In this document: piece by piece, positions 9,139 to 18,551 of the stretch | How positions within the stretch are numbered: position 1 is the first letter of the stretch | How the letters are laid out: every line of letters begins with the position of its first letter | Source: an uncultured Roseovarius sp. | Lineage (GTDB): Bacteria > Pseudomonadota > Alphaproteobacteria > Rhodobacterales > Rhodobacteraceae | Direction: 5' to 3' | Length of the DNA stretch: 64,000 nucleotides | Assembly (NCBI GenBank): GCA_947499555.1 | Contig: CANMOU010000002.1 | Location: 445,001-509,000 of the forward strand | The notes under the pieces: generated by a model | Told to the model about the DNA's origin: nothing | Seen by the model: only the letters and a program-made list of their open reading frames with translations | Database searches by the model: none | Translations under genes and position numbers: made by a program

Positions 9139-10512
9139 TCAGCAATTCGGAATATTGACGGCCAGCCCGCCGAGAGATGTCTCTTTGTATCGCTCGCTCA
9201 TGTCCAGACCGGTTTGCCGCATCGTCTCTATACACGCATCAAGCGGCACAAGATGCGTGCCATCTCCGCGCATAGCGAGGCTCGCGGCGCTGACAGCTTT
9301 GATAGCACCAAGCCCGTTGCGTTCGATGCAGGGAACCTGAACCAGCCCTTTGACCGGATCGCAGGTCATACCCAGATGATGCTCAAGAGCGATCTCGGCC
9401 GCGTTTTCTATCTGCGCGGGCGTGCCCCCCAGAACAGCGGCAAGTCCGGCAGCACCCATCGCTGCCGCACTGCCGACCTCGGCCTGGCAGCCTGCTTCGG
9501 CGCCGCTGATCGAGGCATTGAATTTGACAAGCCCGCCAATCGCTGCGGCGGTCAGCAGAAAAGTCTCGATCTCCGTCTCGCTGGCACCCGGAACATGCTC
9601 CAGCCAATATTTAATGACCGCCGGCACAACACCGGCCGCGCCGTTTGTAGGGGCGGTGACAACCTGACCACCTGCCGCGTTTTCCTCATTGACCGCCATC
9701 GCATAGACGCTGATCCAGTCATTGATCTTGTGAGGCGCATTCAGATTTGTGCCGCGCTCGGCGATAAGGGCATCATGGATGCCCTTTGCCCGCCGCTTGA
9801 CCTGTAGTCCCCCGGGCAGGATACCATCCTGTGTCAGGCCTCGTTCAATGCAACCATCCATCACCTGCCAAAGCCGTGCCACACCGCTGCGAAGGTTTTC
9901 TGCACCACCGCGCGCAATCTCGTTGGCCTGCTTCATTTCGGCAATTGATTTGCCGCTGGTTTCCGCCATCTGCAGCATTTCTTCGGCAGATTTGAAAGGA
10001 TAGGGGATCGGCGCGCCCTCATCCGTGTCCTGGCCCGCCTCGAGTTCCGCCTCCGTCATCACGAAGCCACCACCGATGGAATAATATGTCTCCTGCAGGA
10101 TGACATCGCCCTGCTTGTCCGTAGCCATAAGGACCATGCCATTGGCATGACCAGGAAGATTTGGGCCAAAGTCAAAGGCCAGATCCTCTTTTGGATTGAA
10201 AACCAGGCTTGGCAGACCGGGTGGTGTCACAGTGTGCGTGGCGCGGATGTCTTCCAGTTTCGCTTCTGCTTGGTCGTTGTCATAGTCATCAGGGCGAAAC
10301 CCAGCGAGACCAAGGATTGTTGCACGATCCGTGGCATGACCGATGCCGGTAAAGGCCAAGGAGCCATGCAGCGACCCGCGCAGTCCATGAAATTCAAACG
10401 GCGAAGCCCGCATCGCATCCAGAAAGCGCGCCGCTGCCACCATCGGACCCATAGTATGGGACGAAGATGGTCCAATGCCTATTTTGAACATGTCAAAGAC
10501 TGAAAGGAACAT
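9139..10512 (-). CDS. sdaA: L-serine ammonia-lyase (L-serine dehydratase), iron-sulfur type
   Basis: This 457-residue enzyme deaminates L-serine to pyruvate and ammonia. The SDH beta domain (about residues 1-155, with FKIGIGPSSSHTMGP) precedes the SDH alpha domain (about 185-450, with TNGAAGVVPAVI). The three cysteines that bind the 4Fe-4S cluster are visible in EAGCQAEVGS, MTCDPVKG and VQVPCIERN. The last residue of the protein is a cysteine (ending AVNIPNC). In the characterised Legionella enzyme the C-terminal Cys is a cluster ligand inserted into the active site. It is convergent with the thiamine pyrophosphokinase gene. Placed near sarcosine oxidase, it could channel serine derived from glycine into pyruvate, which is inference. 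Confidence 0.95.
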   Translation of the reverse strand: MFLSVFDMFKIGIGPSSSHTMGPMVAAARFLDAMRASPFEFHGLRGSLHGSLAFTGIGHATDRATILGLAGFRPDDYDNDQAEAKLEDIRATHTVTPPGLPSLVFNPKEDLAFDFGPNLPGHANGMVLMATDKQGDVILQETYYSIGGGFVMTEAELEAGQDTDEGAPIPYPFKSAEEMLQMAETSGKSIAEMKQANEIARGGAENLRSGVARLWQVMDGCIERGLTQDGILPGGLQVKRRAKGIHDALIAERGTNLNAPHKINDWISVYAMAVNEENAAGGQVVTAPTNGAAGVVPAVIKYWLEHVPGASETEIETFLLTAAAIGGLVKFNASISGAEAGCQAEVGSAAAMGAAGLAAVLGGTPAQIENAAEIALEHHLGMTCDPVKGLVQVPCIERNGLGAIKAVSAASLAMRGDGTHLVPLDACIETMRQTGLDMSERYKETSLGGLAVNIPNC

Positions 10513-10627
10513 GGGTCTGGCTTATCTCGAGATCGCGGTCCGTGGCTCTTTTATGACCAAGCTTTTGTCCGGCGTCGCGTAAAAACGACACTGCGGACCA
10601 AGTCCACGCCAAACACGTTGCTTGTGA

Positions 10628-11338
10628 TCACTGTGCACTGCCCTCTGGTGGATTGGGGCGCTCTGGTTGTGTGAAAGGATTGGGCGCGATGCCTTCCGCT
10701 TTGCAAAGCGCGGCGATGCTCTGGCGTGCCTCCAGCCGTTCACAGGCATCAAAAAGACGGGGCCATTTTCTGGCGTCAAACGTCACCCTCAACGAAGCTT
10801 TGACCGGGTACAGCCGAAGCCAACGCAGCGAGGCCGCGACATAGATATCAATGACGTTGGGAGTGTCCTGAGCAATCGCACCCTCTGTATCAGCGGCTAT
10901 GTCATTCAGAATTGCGAAGTAGCGCGTAAGCTCGCCTGCCGTCTGCTCCAGAAGAGCCTGCTGCGCCGTTTCATACTTGCCGACGTAAACCCAGGGGTAA
11001 AACTGCATACGCATCGCAGGATGGACCGTGTTTGACAGGAAAAAGAGCCATTTCAGGAAAGCTGGGCGCGCCAGATCGGTCGCCTTCGGCCCAAGTGCGC
11101 CGTGGCGATCCACCAGCCAAAGCAAGATAGCACCTGTTTCAAACAGGACACCATCGGGCGTCTCCAAAGCTGGAATCAGCCCATTGGGATTGAGCGCTCG
11201 AAACTTGGCCGAGTCCTGTTGTCGCCTCGCTCGATCAATCAGGACCGTTTCATATGGTACAGCCAGCTCGTCAAGCGCGACCCGAATGATTAAAGATGCA
11301 TTGTCTGGTGCGTAGTGAAGACGATAAAGGCTGGCCAT
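10628..11338 (-). CDS. Glutathione S-transferase family protein
   Basis: This 236-residue protein has an N-terminal thioredoxin-fold GST domain (about residues 1-85, with ALNPNGLIPALETPDG and the glutathione gamma-glutamyl-binding element FETGAI). A helical C-terminal domain follows. The substrate cannot be told from the sequence. It sits between sdaA and rpiA on the minus strand, with a 115-base spacer to sdaA, and is probably transcribed alone. The family assignment is firm and the subclass is not. Confidence 0.85.
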   Translation of the reverse strand: MASLYRLHYAPDNASLIIRVALDELAVPYETVLIDRARRQQDSAKFRALNPNGLIPALETPDGVLFETGAILLWLVDRHGALGPKATDLARPAFLKWLFFLSNTVHPAMRMQFYPWVYVGKYETAQQALLEQTAGELTRYFAILNDIAADTEGAIAQDTPNVIDIYVAASLRWLRLYPVKASLRVTFDARKWPRLFDACERLEARQSIAALCKAEGIAPNPFTQPERPNPPEGSAQ

Positions 11339-11712
11339 AACGCCATCTTAGTCCCGCATTGCCCGCGTACTTGAGCCAAAAGCGACCTACGACGCGCAAT
11401 CACGATCAATTTTCTGAGCGCGTTCATCATTATTTAACATGCTTTGAGGACTTTATTCGCAACTCCGACTGGTGGCTGGAGAAAAAGGCGGATTGCATGC
11501 AGACAGCTGGCTTAATCCTCGTACTCGCAACCGGTGTTCTTCTTCTTTTCGAAGGAGGCCAGAGCACAAGATCCACTTTCTGGCCAACGATACCTGTCTT
11601 CACGCAACCCTGATTTTATCCGAAAGAGGGTTGAAGGTATTTCGTTCTCGCTACCCGAGAGCAAACTCCCTATAACGCGCCCTGAACCGACCAGGATCTG
11701 GGGAGATGCGCC
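11339..11712 (+). other. Intergenic region with a possible frameshifted small exported-protein ORF
   Basis: This 374-base gap between the divergent GST and rpiA genes holds no clear intact gene. Two overlapping frames may be pieces of one small gene. ATG 11497 opens a hydrophobic stretch (MQTAGLILVLATGVLLLF). One base out of frame, from about 11534, the next frame reads SKEARAQDPLSGQRYLSSRN and runs to a TGA at 11714-11716 that overlaps the rpiA ATG (ATGA). Removing one T from the CTTTT run near 11550 would join a signal-peptide-like start to an ARA-Q cleavage-like site and a tail of about 50 residues. This is a weak call that could be chance. Confidence 0.3.
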
Positions 11713-12501
11713 ATGACCGGAGAGCTGTCGCCGATTGACAAGGCGAAATTCGTAGCCGCAAAGCGATCAGTTGATTTTGTCGAAGATGGCATGCGTGTGG
11801 GCCTCGGGACAGGCTCGACAGCGGCATGGATGGTGCGGTGTCTGGGTGAAATGGTGCGTGCCGACGGATTGAAAATTCGCGGGATCCCAACATCGACCCG
11901 GACGGCGGAGCTTGCCAAAGAAGTCGGGATTGAGGTGGTTACCTTGGACGAAGCGCGCTGGATCGACGTTACCATCGATGGCGCAGATGAGTTTGACGGC
12001 AATCTCAACCTCATCAAAGGCGGCGGCGGCGCGCTCTTGCAGGAAAAGATTGTCGCCACGGCATCGGATCAGATGATCGTCATCGCCGATGCCGGCAAAG
12101 AGGTCGAAACGCTCGGTGCTTTTCCGCTTCCGGTCGAAGTCATCCCCTTTGGATGGCAAACCTCAAAGTCGCTGATCGAAGAATTCTTGATCTCGATGGA
12201 CGTGCTGGGTCAGGATGCCTCGCTTCGGATGAATGGCAGCAGACCCTTTGTAACGGACGAGGGCAATTACATCCTAGATCTGCATCTTGGGCGCATCGGC
12301 GATGCTCATCAACTGGCCATGGTTCTAAACCAAATCCCGGGCGTGGTTGAAAATGGCCTATTTATTGATATCTGCGATGTGGTGGTGATTGGCTTTGGTG
12401 ACGGCAAAGTCGAGACCCGAGACATCAACGAAGGAACGGTGGCAGCCGATCGTCTTGATTTCGTCGAGACCGAAAACCTGTTTACCGATCTTAAGGACTA
12501 A
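11713..12501 (+). CDS. rpiA: Ribose-5-phosphate isomerase A
   Basis: This 262-residue enzyme interconverts ribose 5-phosphate and ribulose 5-phosphate in the pentose phosphate pathway. The phosphate-binding motif GLGTGSTAAWMV and the catalytic segment IDGADEFDGNLNLIKGGGGA are intact. The ATG follows GGGGAGATGCGCC. The glutathione reductase gene begins 11 bases after its stop, so the two are probably cotranscribed. That would couple NADPH production to its use in glutathione reduction. Confidence 0.96.
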   Translation: MTGELSPIDKAKFVAAKRSVDFVEDGMRVGLGTGSTAAWMVRCLGEMVRADGLKIRGIPTSTRTAELAKEVGIEVVTLDEARWIDVTIDGADEFDGNLNLIKGGGGALLQEKIVATASDQMIVIADAGKEVETLGAFPLPVEVIPFGWQTSKSLIEEFLISMDVLGQDASLRMNGSRPFVTDEGNYILDLHLGRIGDAHQLAMVLNQIPGVVENGLFIDICDVVVIGFGDGKVETRDINEGTVAADRLDFVETENLFTDLKD

Positions 12502-12512
12502 GGCGAAGACGC

Positions 12513-13970
12513 ATGGCATTCGACTACGACCTCTTTGTCATCGGCGGCGGTTCAGGTGGCGTACGCGCGGCGCGCGTCGCTGCACAAGGAGGCCATAAAG
12601 TCGCCCTGGCAGAGGAAGACCGTTATGGCGGAACATGCGTCATCCGAGGATGCGTGCCAAAAAAACTGATGGTGTTTGCCTCTGAATTCGCTCACGCGCC
12701 CACCGAAGGTCAGGCATATGGCTGGGACCTGACGCTGGGTAAGTTCGATTGGTCAAAGTTTTCCAAACATCTGAATACTGAACTTGATCGTCTGGAAGGC
12801 GTCTATCGAAGTTTGCTCAAGAACTCGGGCGTTGACAGCTTTGATGCCCGCGCCCGCCTGAAAGACGCACATACGGTTGAATTGTCAGACGGCCAGAGTT
12901 TCACCGCGAAGCATATCCTTTTGGCAACCGGCGGTCACCCAACGCGGCCGGATCTGCCAAACGCGCATCTTGGTATGGTCTCCGACGATATCTTCCACCT
13001 GGACGCCCTGCCAAAATCAGTGCTGATTGTCGGCGGAGGTTACATTGCATGTGAATTTGCCTGCATTTTAAATGGTTTGGGCGTTGAGGTAACGCAATAT
13101 TATCGTGGCGCCCAAATTCTGCGTGGTTTTGACGAAGAGGCGCGCGGCCTGATTGCGGAATCGATGCGCGAGACAGGTATCAACCTTTTCGTTGGGACAA
13201 ACATCCTTGAGATGGTGCCGGCATCCGAAGACCACGCGGTAAGCCATGCGGGAACGGCCTCAGATGCTGCCATGGGCGCGCCCGCCAAAGACAGCGAAGA
13301 CCTGCTACCAAAGACGGCCAAGAGGGATGGGGCTGTTTGGGTGAAAGCCACAAACGGCGCCGAGAATGTATTCGATGCTGTCTTCTTTGCCACCGGCCGT
13401 GATCCGAATACGAAAGATCTTGGGCTAGAAGATGTTGGCGTCGAGATTGGCCGACGCGGCGAAATCGTGGTGGATGAATATAGCCAGACCTCGGTTCCTT
13501 CGATCTATGCGATCGGAGATGTCACGAACCGCGTCAATCTTACACCCGTGGCAATTCGCGAAGGGATGGCTTTTGTCGAAACCGTCTTTAATGGCAATCC
13601 GACCCCGGTTGATCATGATCTGATCCCATCTGCTGTCTTTACGCAGCCCGAATTCGGAACCGTTGGGTTGAGCGAGGAAGAGGCCCGCGAGAAAGAGCCC
13701 GTCGATATTTACTGCACATCCTTCCGGCCGATGCGAACCGCTTTCGCCGGGATGCCGAATCGCGTCCTTATGAAACTTGTGGTCTCGAAAGCAACGCAGA
13801 AGGTTCTTGGCTGCCACATCGTCGCACCGGGAGCAGGCGAAATGATCCAGATGGCGGGAATCGCAGTAAAGATGGGTGCGACGAAACAGGATTTCGACAG
13901 GACAGTTGCTGTTCATCCGACAATGTCCGAAGAACTGGTAACCATGCGTGAACCAATGAGAAGCGCTTGA
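12513..13970 (+). CDS. gor: Glutathione-disulfide reductase (with internal insertion)
   Basis: This 485-residue FAD enzyme reduces glutathione disulfide with NADPH. It has the FAD-binding GGGSGGVRAARVAA near the start and the redox pair Cys42/Cys47 in GGTCVIRGCVPKK. NADP binding is shown by GGGYIACEF (about 174-182) and arginines in YYRGAQILRGFD. The C-terminal HPTMSEE supplies the catalytic His-Glu pair. The family is usually about 450 residues. The excess lies mainly in a polar, Ala/Asp/Ser-rich stretch at about residues 236-272, between ILEMVP and DGAVWVKATNG, before the ATGR loop. It is closely spaced behind rpiA. Confidence 0.94.
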   Translation: MAFDYDLFVIGGGSGGVRAARVAAQGGHKVALAEEDRYGGTCVIRGCVPKKLMVFASEFAHAPTEGQAYGWDLTLGKFDWSKFSKHLNTELDRLEGVYRSLLKNSGVDSFDARARLKDAHTVELSDGQSFTAKHILLATGGHPTRPDLPNAHLGMVSDDIFHLDALPKSVLIVGGGYIACEFACILNGLGVEVTQYYRGAQILRGFDEEARGLIAESMRETGINLFVGTNILEMVPASEDHAVSHAGTASDAAMGAPAKDSEDLLPKTAKRDGAVWVKATNGAENVFDAVFFATGRDPNTKDLGLEDVGVEIGRRGEIVVDEYSQTSVPSIYAIGDVTNRVNLTPVAIREGMAFVETVFNGNPTPVDHDLIPSAVFTQPEFGTVGLSEEEAREKEPVDIYCTSFRPMRTAFAGMPNRVLMKLVVSKATQKVLGCHIVAPGAGEMIQMAGIAVKMGATKQDFDRTVAVHPTMSEELVTMREPMRSA

Positions 13971-14042
13971 ATTTTGGCCTGTCCTGCACAGGTATTGAAG
14001 CATAATCGCGCGTTTGGCGCGTAGAGGAAGGAAACGGATTTC

Positions 14043-15191
14043 ATGGCTGGACATTCTGGCGGCCCTTGGGGCGGCGGAGGTGGCAACCGCGGCGGCGGCG
14101 ATGACGACAATCGCGGCAATCGGGGCAACAACGGACGCAGGCCTCCCGAAGGTGGGTCGCAGATTCCTGAGATCGACGAGCTTGTCCGAAAAGGTCAGGA
14201 TCAGCTACGCGTACTGATGGGCGGCCGCGGCGGCGGCGGTGGCGGCAATGACGGCGGTGAGGGCGGCGGCCCTACATTTGGCCGAGGGACCGTTCTTATC
14301 GCCCTGGCGATCGGTGTCATTCTTTGGGGTACCGCAAGTTTCTACACGGTCCGTCCGGAGGAACAGGCGGTTGAGCTTTTCCTCGGGGATTACTACCGAA
14401 CAACCAATCCGGGCTTGAACTTCGCCCCCTGGCCGCTGGTGACACACGAGAAACTGGCCGTCACTCGCGAGCAGAACGAAGATATCGGCGTCGGTGGCTC
14501 AGGCTCTGATGCGGGCTTGATGCTGACCGGCGATGAAAACATTGTGGACATCGATTTTCAGGTCGTCTGGAATATTTCTGACCCGGCAAAGTATCTTTTC
14601 AACCTTCGTGATCCGCGTCCAACGATCCGGGCCGTGTCGGAATCAGCGATGCGCGAGATTATTGCACAGTCACGTCTCGCACCCATCCTTAACCGTGATC
14701 GCGGTGCAATCGCTGGACGTCTGGAAGAGCTGATCCAGCTGACGCTCGACAGCTACGACAGCGGAGTGAGCATCATTCGGGTCAACTTTGACAAGGCCGA
14801 CCCGCCCCGCGAGGTCATCGATGCCTTCCGCGAAGTGCAGGCTGCAGAACAGGTACGCGACCGGTTGGAGAAAGAGGCTGACGCCTACGCCGCCCAGGTT
14901 CTCGCACAGGCACGCGGTGAAGCTGCGCAAACACTGGAAGAATCTGAGGCCTATCGCGCACAGGTCGTGAATGAAGCGCAGGGTGAAGCAAGCCGGTTTA
15001 CAGCGGTCTTGACCGAGTATCAGAAAGCGCCCGAGGTGACACGCAAACGTCTTTATCTCGAAGCGATGGAAGACGTTCTGGGCGACATGGACAAGATTAT
15101 TCTCGATGAAAACTCCGGCGGACAAGGCGTTGTACCGTATCTGCCGCTCAACGAACTGCGTCGCAATCCCGCTGCGGCAGGAGGACAGTAA
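14043..15191 (+). CDS. hflK: FtsH protease modulator HflK
   Basis: This 382-residue membrane protein of the SPFH/band 7 family forms the HflKC complex with HflC around FtsH and limits its proteolysis of membrane proteins. The first 80 or so residues are Gly/Asn/Arg-rich and cytoplasmic. A single membrane segment follows (about 85-105, containing VLIALAIGVILWGTASFY), then a periplasmic SPFH domain and a coiled coil rich in Glu/Ala. hflC starts at 15193, one base after the hflK stop codon, so the two genes form an operon. Confidence 0.95.
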   Translation: MAGHSGGPWGGGGGNRGGGDDDNRGNRGNNGRRPPEGGSQIPEIDELVRKGQDQLRVLMGGRGGGGGGNDGGEGGGPTFGRGTVLIALAIGVILWGTASFYTVRPEEQAVELFLGDYYRTTNPGLNFAPWPLVTHEKLAVTREQNEDIGVGGSGSDAGLMLTGDENIVDIDFQVVWNISDPAKYLFNLRDPRPTIRAVSESAMREIIAQSRLAPILNRDRGAIAGRLEELIQLTLDSYDSGVSIIRVNFDKADPPREVIDAFREVQAAEQVRDRLEKEADAYAAQVLAQARGEAAQTLEESEAYRAQVVNEAQGEASRFTAVLTEYQKAPEVTRKRLYLEAMEDVLGDMDKIILDENSGGQGVVPYLPLNELRRNPAAAGGQ

Positions 15192-15192
15192 G

Positions 15193-16074
15193 ATGCGGAA
15201 AACAAGTTTTCTTCTCCCCATCCTGGGTGTGGTTATCCTCACCGCGTTATCCTCGATCTTTATCGTCGATGAACGCGAGAAAGCACTCGTGCTGCAATTT
15301 GGCCGCGTCATTAACGTCAAGGAAGACCCCGGTCTGGCGTTCAAGCTGCCGCTGATCCAAGAGGTCGTGCGCTATGATGATCGCATCCTCAGCAGGGACA
15401 TCGATCCGCTTGAGGTCACGCCACTGGATGATCGTCGGCTTGTCGTCGATGCTTTCGCCCGATACCGGATCACAGACGTCGAACGGTTCCGTCAGGCCGT
15501 CGGCGTCGGTGGTATCGAATTTGCCGAAGACAGGATTGACTCGATCCTGCGCGCTCAGACGCGTGAAATCCTTGGCTCCGTCGCCTCAAACGACATCCTG
15601 AGCTCTGATCGGGCGGCGCTTATGCTGCGTATTCGGAACGGTGCCGTGGCACAGGCGAACGCGCTTGGTGTCGAGATTATTGACGTACGTTTGAAACGAA
15701 CTGACCTTCCCGCACAGAACCTCGATGCAACCTTTGCCCGGATGCGCGCCGAGCGGGAACGCGAAGCTGCGGATGAGCGCGCGCGTGGTAACGAGGCGGC
15801 ACAAAGAGTGCGCGCGCAAGCTGACCGGACGCAGGTTGAAATCGTTTCGGAAGCAAGACGCGAAGCGGAAATCACGCGCGGTGAAGCAGACGCTCAGCGA
15901 AACGCGATTTTTGCCGACGCCTTTGGCGAGGACGAAGAATTCTTTGAATTCTACCGCTCGCTCAACGCGTATCGCAAAGCTTTGCGCGGAGAAAATTCTA
16001 CCATGGTGCTTACCCCGGACAGCGAATTCTTCAACTATCTGCGCTCTGATCAAGGGGCCGTGCCGCGACAATGA
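15193..16074 (+). CDS. hflC: FtsH protease modulator HflC
   Basis: This 293-residue SPFH/band 7 protein is the partner of HflK. It begins MRKTSFLLPILGVVILTALS, a single N-terminal membrane anchor, followed by VDEREKALVLQFGRV, typical of HflC. A Glu/Arg/Ala-rich coiled coil spans about 190-250. I chose ATG 15193 over the upstream in-frame ATG inside hflK because GAGGACAGTAAG precedes it and the protein then starts at the membrane anchor. Its stop overlaps the DUF2065 gene start (ATGA). Confidence 0.95.
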   Translation: MRKTSFLLPILGVVILTALSSIFIVDEREKALVLQFGRVINVKEDPGLAFKLPLIQEVVRYDDRILSRDIDPLEVTPLDDRRLVVDAFARYRITDVERFRQAVGVGGIEFAEDRIDSILRAQTREILGSVASNDILSSDRAALMLRIRNGAVAQANALGVEIIDVRLKRTDLPAQNLDATFARMRAEREREAADERARGNEAAQRVRAQADRTQVEIVSEARREAEITRGEADAQRNAIFADAFGEDEEFFEFYRSLNAYRKALRGENSTMVLTPDSEFFNYLRSDQGAVPRQ

Positions 16075-16268
16075 TTGAAACCATCTTCCTGGCCCTCGGG
16101 CTGGTGCTGATTGTTGAGGGGCTGGTCTATGCGCTGGCCCCTTCACTTGTGGAGCAATTGCTCGCGGCTCTGCGCAATCTGAGCGAGGAGCAGCGTCGTC
16201 TCATGGGCCTTTTCTCGCTTGCCCTTGGCTTGATCCTGGTCTGGTGTGCAAAAACCTTGGGTGTTTAA
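16071..16268 (+). CDS. DUF2065 (YjeT-like) small membrane protein
   Basis: This 65-residue protein has two predicted membrane helices (IETIFLALGLVLIVEGLVYA and a C-terminal LFSLALGLILVWCA), separated by a short charged loop with LSEEQRRLMG. This matches DUF2065/YjeT, a family commonly found with hflK and hflC. The start overlaps the hflC stop as ATGA, so it is translationally coupled and probably acts with the HflKC-FtsH assembly. Its molecular role is unknown. Confidence 0.85.
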   Translation: MIETIFLALGLVLIVEGLVYALAPSLVEQLLAALRNLSEEQRRLMGLFSLALGLILVWCAKTLGV

Positions 16269-16430
16269 CAGATTGCGCTATGTCAAAGATTGACAAACTC
16301 TTCACATGACCGTGACATGTTGTTGAGAAGTTGGCGCAGGATTGATGCGTACCTAGATTAGGCTCAGAAAAGGCACGCCCGGCCGTTAAGCCATATGTGC
16401 TCTAACCTTTTTGACAAGGAGTGTTTTCGC

Positions 16431-17900
16431 GTGAAAGCTATGTCTCTTTCCTATCCCCGAGCCTCCGGATACGCGATCCGTACGTTTTGGCTACTTGTCT
16501 TGTCGCTGACCTTCTTGATCACACAAGCGGTCGCGTCTCAGGCACGTCCTGAAAGTTTTGCTGATCTAGCAGAAGAGATCAGTCCGGCCGTGGTGAACAT
16601 TACGACATCAACAGTTGTCGCACAGGGCACCGGACCTTCGCCAATTGTTCCCGAAGGATCTCCGTTTGAGGACTTCTTCCGCGAATTTCAGGATCGCAAC
16701 AACAACGGCGACCGCCCCCGGCGCACCTCCGCGCTTGGGTCCGGTTTTGTTATCTCGGAAGATGGTTACGTTGTCACGAACAACCACGTGATCGAAGCCG
16801 CCGATGAAATCATCGTCGAATTCTTCTCTGGCAAAGAACTGGAGGCCACCGTTGTCGGCACCGACCCCAATACTGATATTGCCCTTCTGAAAGTTGAAAC
16901 CGACGGGCCGCTCCCATTTGTCAATTTTGGCGACAGTGACACCGCTCGCGTCGGTGATTGGGTCATGGCCATGGGTAACCCACTGGGTCAGGGCTTTTCG
17001 GTATCCGTAGGTATCGTCTCGGCCAGGAACCGGGAACTGAGCGGCACCTATGACGATTTCATTCAAACCGACGCCGCCATCAACCGCGGCAACTCGGGTG
17101 GCCCTCTGTTTAACCTCGACGGAGAGGTCATCGGTGTGAACACAGCCATTCTGTCACCAAACGGCGGATCGATTGGCATCGGTTTCTCGATGGCATCAAA
17201 CGTGGTGACCCGCGTTGTCGATCAGCTGAAAGAGTTCGGTGAGACGCGTCGTGGCTGGCTTGGTGTCCGCATCCAGGACGTGACAGACGATGTCGCCGAA
17301 GCGATCGGACTTGAAAAAGTGGCCGGTGCGCTTGTTACCGATGTGCCGGACGGCCCTGCTCTAGATGCGGGCGTTGAATCCGGTGATGTGATCGTTCAGT
17401 TTGACGGTTTCGAGGTCGAAGACACCCGTGGTCTCGTGCGTCGCGTCGGCAATACCGAAGTCGGCAAGACAGTCCGGCTTGTCGTTTTCCGCGACGGGAA
17501 AACCCAAACTCTTAGGGTGACACTCGGGCGGCGCGAAGCCGCGGAAGGTGTTGTGCCTGCGGTGCAGCCTGATACCGGATCTGACGAGCCGGCGGAAACA
17601 GAACTTCTGGGTCTGACACTTTCGCAGCTTACTGATGAGATCCGCGAACAGCTTGAGCTTGATGCTGATGCCAGTGGTCTTGTTGTAACAGACATAGACA
17701 CGCTGTCTGAAGCACATGAGAAAGGCGTCCGGGCTGGCGATGTCATCACCGAGGCGGGCCAACAAAAGCTGTCAACGATTGCCGACCTCACGGATCGCAT
17801 CGATGAAGCCAAGGAAGCAGGCCGCAAGTCAATCTTACTGTTGGTACGCCGCGCGGGCGATCCGCGCTTTGTCGCGCTTTCTCTGGAAGACCAAGAATAA
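16431..17900 (+). CDS. DegP/HtrA (Do)-family periplasmic serine protease
   Basis: This 489-residue protein is an envelope quality-control protease and chaperone. A signal peptide covers about residues 1-37 (FWLLVLSLTFLITQAVASQA). The trypsin-like domain has the triad His119 (TNNHV), Asp149 (DPNTDIALLKV) and Ser222 (GNSGGPLFN). Two PDZ domains follow at about 270-365 and 390-485. I chose GTG 16431 because AAGGAG sits at 16416-16421; an in-frame ATG 36 bases upstream has no such site. It follows hflKC and the DUF2065 gene after a 162-base spacer and ends with a good terminator, so it is probably transcribed separately. Confidence 0.93.
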   Translation: MKAMSLSYPRASGYAIRTFWLLVLSLTFLITQAVASQARPESFADLAEEISPAVVNITTSTVVAQGTGPSPIVPEGSPFEDFFREFQDRNNNGDRPRRTSALGSGFVISEDGYVVTNNHVIEAADEIIVEFFSGKELEATVVGTDPNTDIALLKVETDGPLPFVNFGDSDTARVGDWVMAMGNPLGQGFSVSVGIVSARNRELSGTYDDFIQTDAAINRGNSGGPLFNLDGEVIGVNTAILSPNGGSIGIGFSMASNVVTRVVDQLKEFGETRRGWLGVRIQDVTDDVAEAIGLEKVAGALVTDVPDGPALDAGVESGDVIVQFDGFEVEDTRGLVRRVGNTEVGKTVRLVVFRDGKTQTLRVTLGRREAAEGVVPAVQPDTGSDEPAETELLGLTLSQLTDEIREQLELDADASGLVVTDIDTLSEAHEKGVRAGDVITEAGQQKLSTIADLTDRIDEAKEAGRKSILLLVRRAGDPRFVALSLEDQE

Positions 17901-17924
17901 AGTCAGCAGAGGTTAATCTGAATG

Positions 17925-17953
17925 ACGGGCGCCTTTTCCAGGTGCCCGTTTTC
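17925..17953 (+). terminator. Rho-independent terminator after the DegP-family gene
   Basis: A nine-pair stem (ACGGGCGCC at 17925-17933 with GGTGCCCGT at 17941-17949, one G-T pair) closes a seven-base loop and is followed by TTTC. It lies 24 bases past the protease stop and before the convergent DUF1643 gene. Confidence 0.75.
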
Positions 17954-17966
17954 ATTTCCGGCGCCT

Positions 17967-18551
17967 CTATTTCGAAACTTCTGGAGCCGGAAACCCCATC
18001 AACGCGGTATCCTTGCGAAGATAAAGCGGGTGCTTGGCCGAGCCGTCCTTGTTCAATCCCAGACATTTCAACGGCCGCCCGGATGCGGCGAGTGAGCTGA
18101 TCACCTCAGCGACAATACCGGCATACCGCTGATGCAGTTTGCCATATGCCATGACGATGACCTCCGCTGCCTCTGCCATTTCCAACAGCACAGGCAAGTT
18201 TTCGGCACTTACCGCTTTTCGAGGATCTTGGGGAATGTCTTTTGGTGACGTTGCTCGCCAATCAAGCACATTGCCTTTGAGATAGCGGGTAAAGCCCCAG
18301 TCCCGGGCGAACATCAACTCGCGATGGCATGTTGGGTCCGACGCACTTGCATCTGCCACGGACGGGTTCATGCCAACAAAAAGAACTGCACGAGACAGCG
18401 CGCCTTCTGGCGTCCAGTCCCGCGTCAAAGCCTGACGATACCGGCCACATTCCGAGAAGGTCGCGCCGCCCGTCACGCCATCAGGCAAACTCAACCGAAC
18501 CTTGCCGCCCGGGTTGTGCCGTGCTGTTCCCAACGTTGCCTCGTCAGTCAT
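17967..18551 (-). CDS. DUF1643 domain-containing protein
   Basis: This 194-residue protein is recognisable as DUF1643 by the segments [41 protein letters not shown] and the C-terminal [12 protein letters not shown]. Its biochemical function is not established. I chose the ATG at 18551 because it overlaps the truB stop in the eight bases ATGACTGA, giving coupled translation. The longer open frame upstream merely reads through truB. Confidence 0.82.
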   Translation of the reverse strand: MTDEATLGTARHNPGGKVRLSLPDGVTGGATFSECGRYRQALTRDWTPEGALSRAVLFVGMNPSVADASASDPTCHRELMFARDWGFTRYLKGNVLDWRATSPKDIPQDPRKAVSAENLPVLLEMAEAAEVIVMAYGKLHQRYAGIVAEVISSLAASGRPLKCLGLNKDGSAKHPLYLRKDTALMGFPAPEVSK

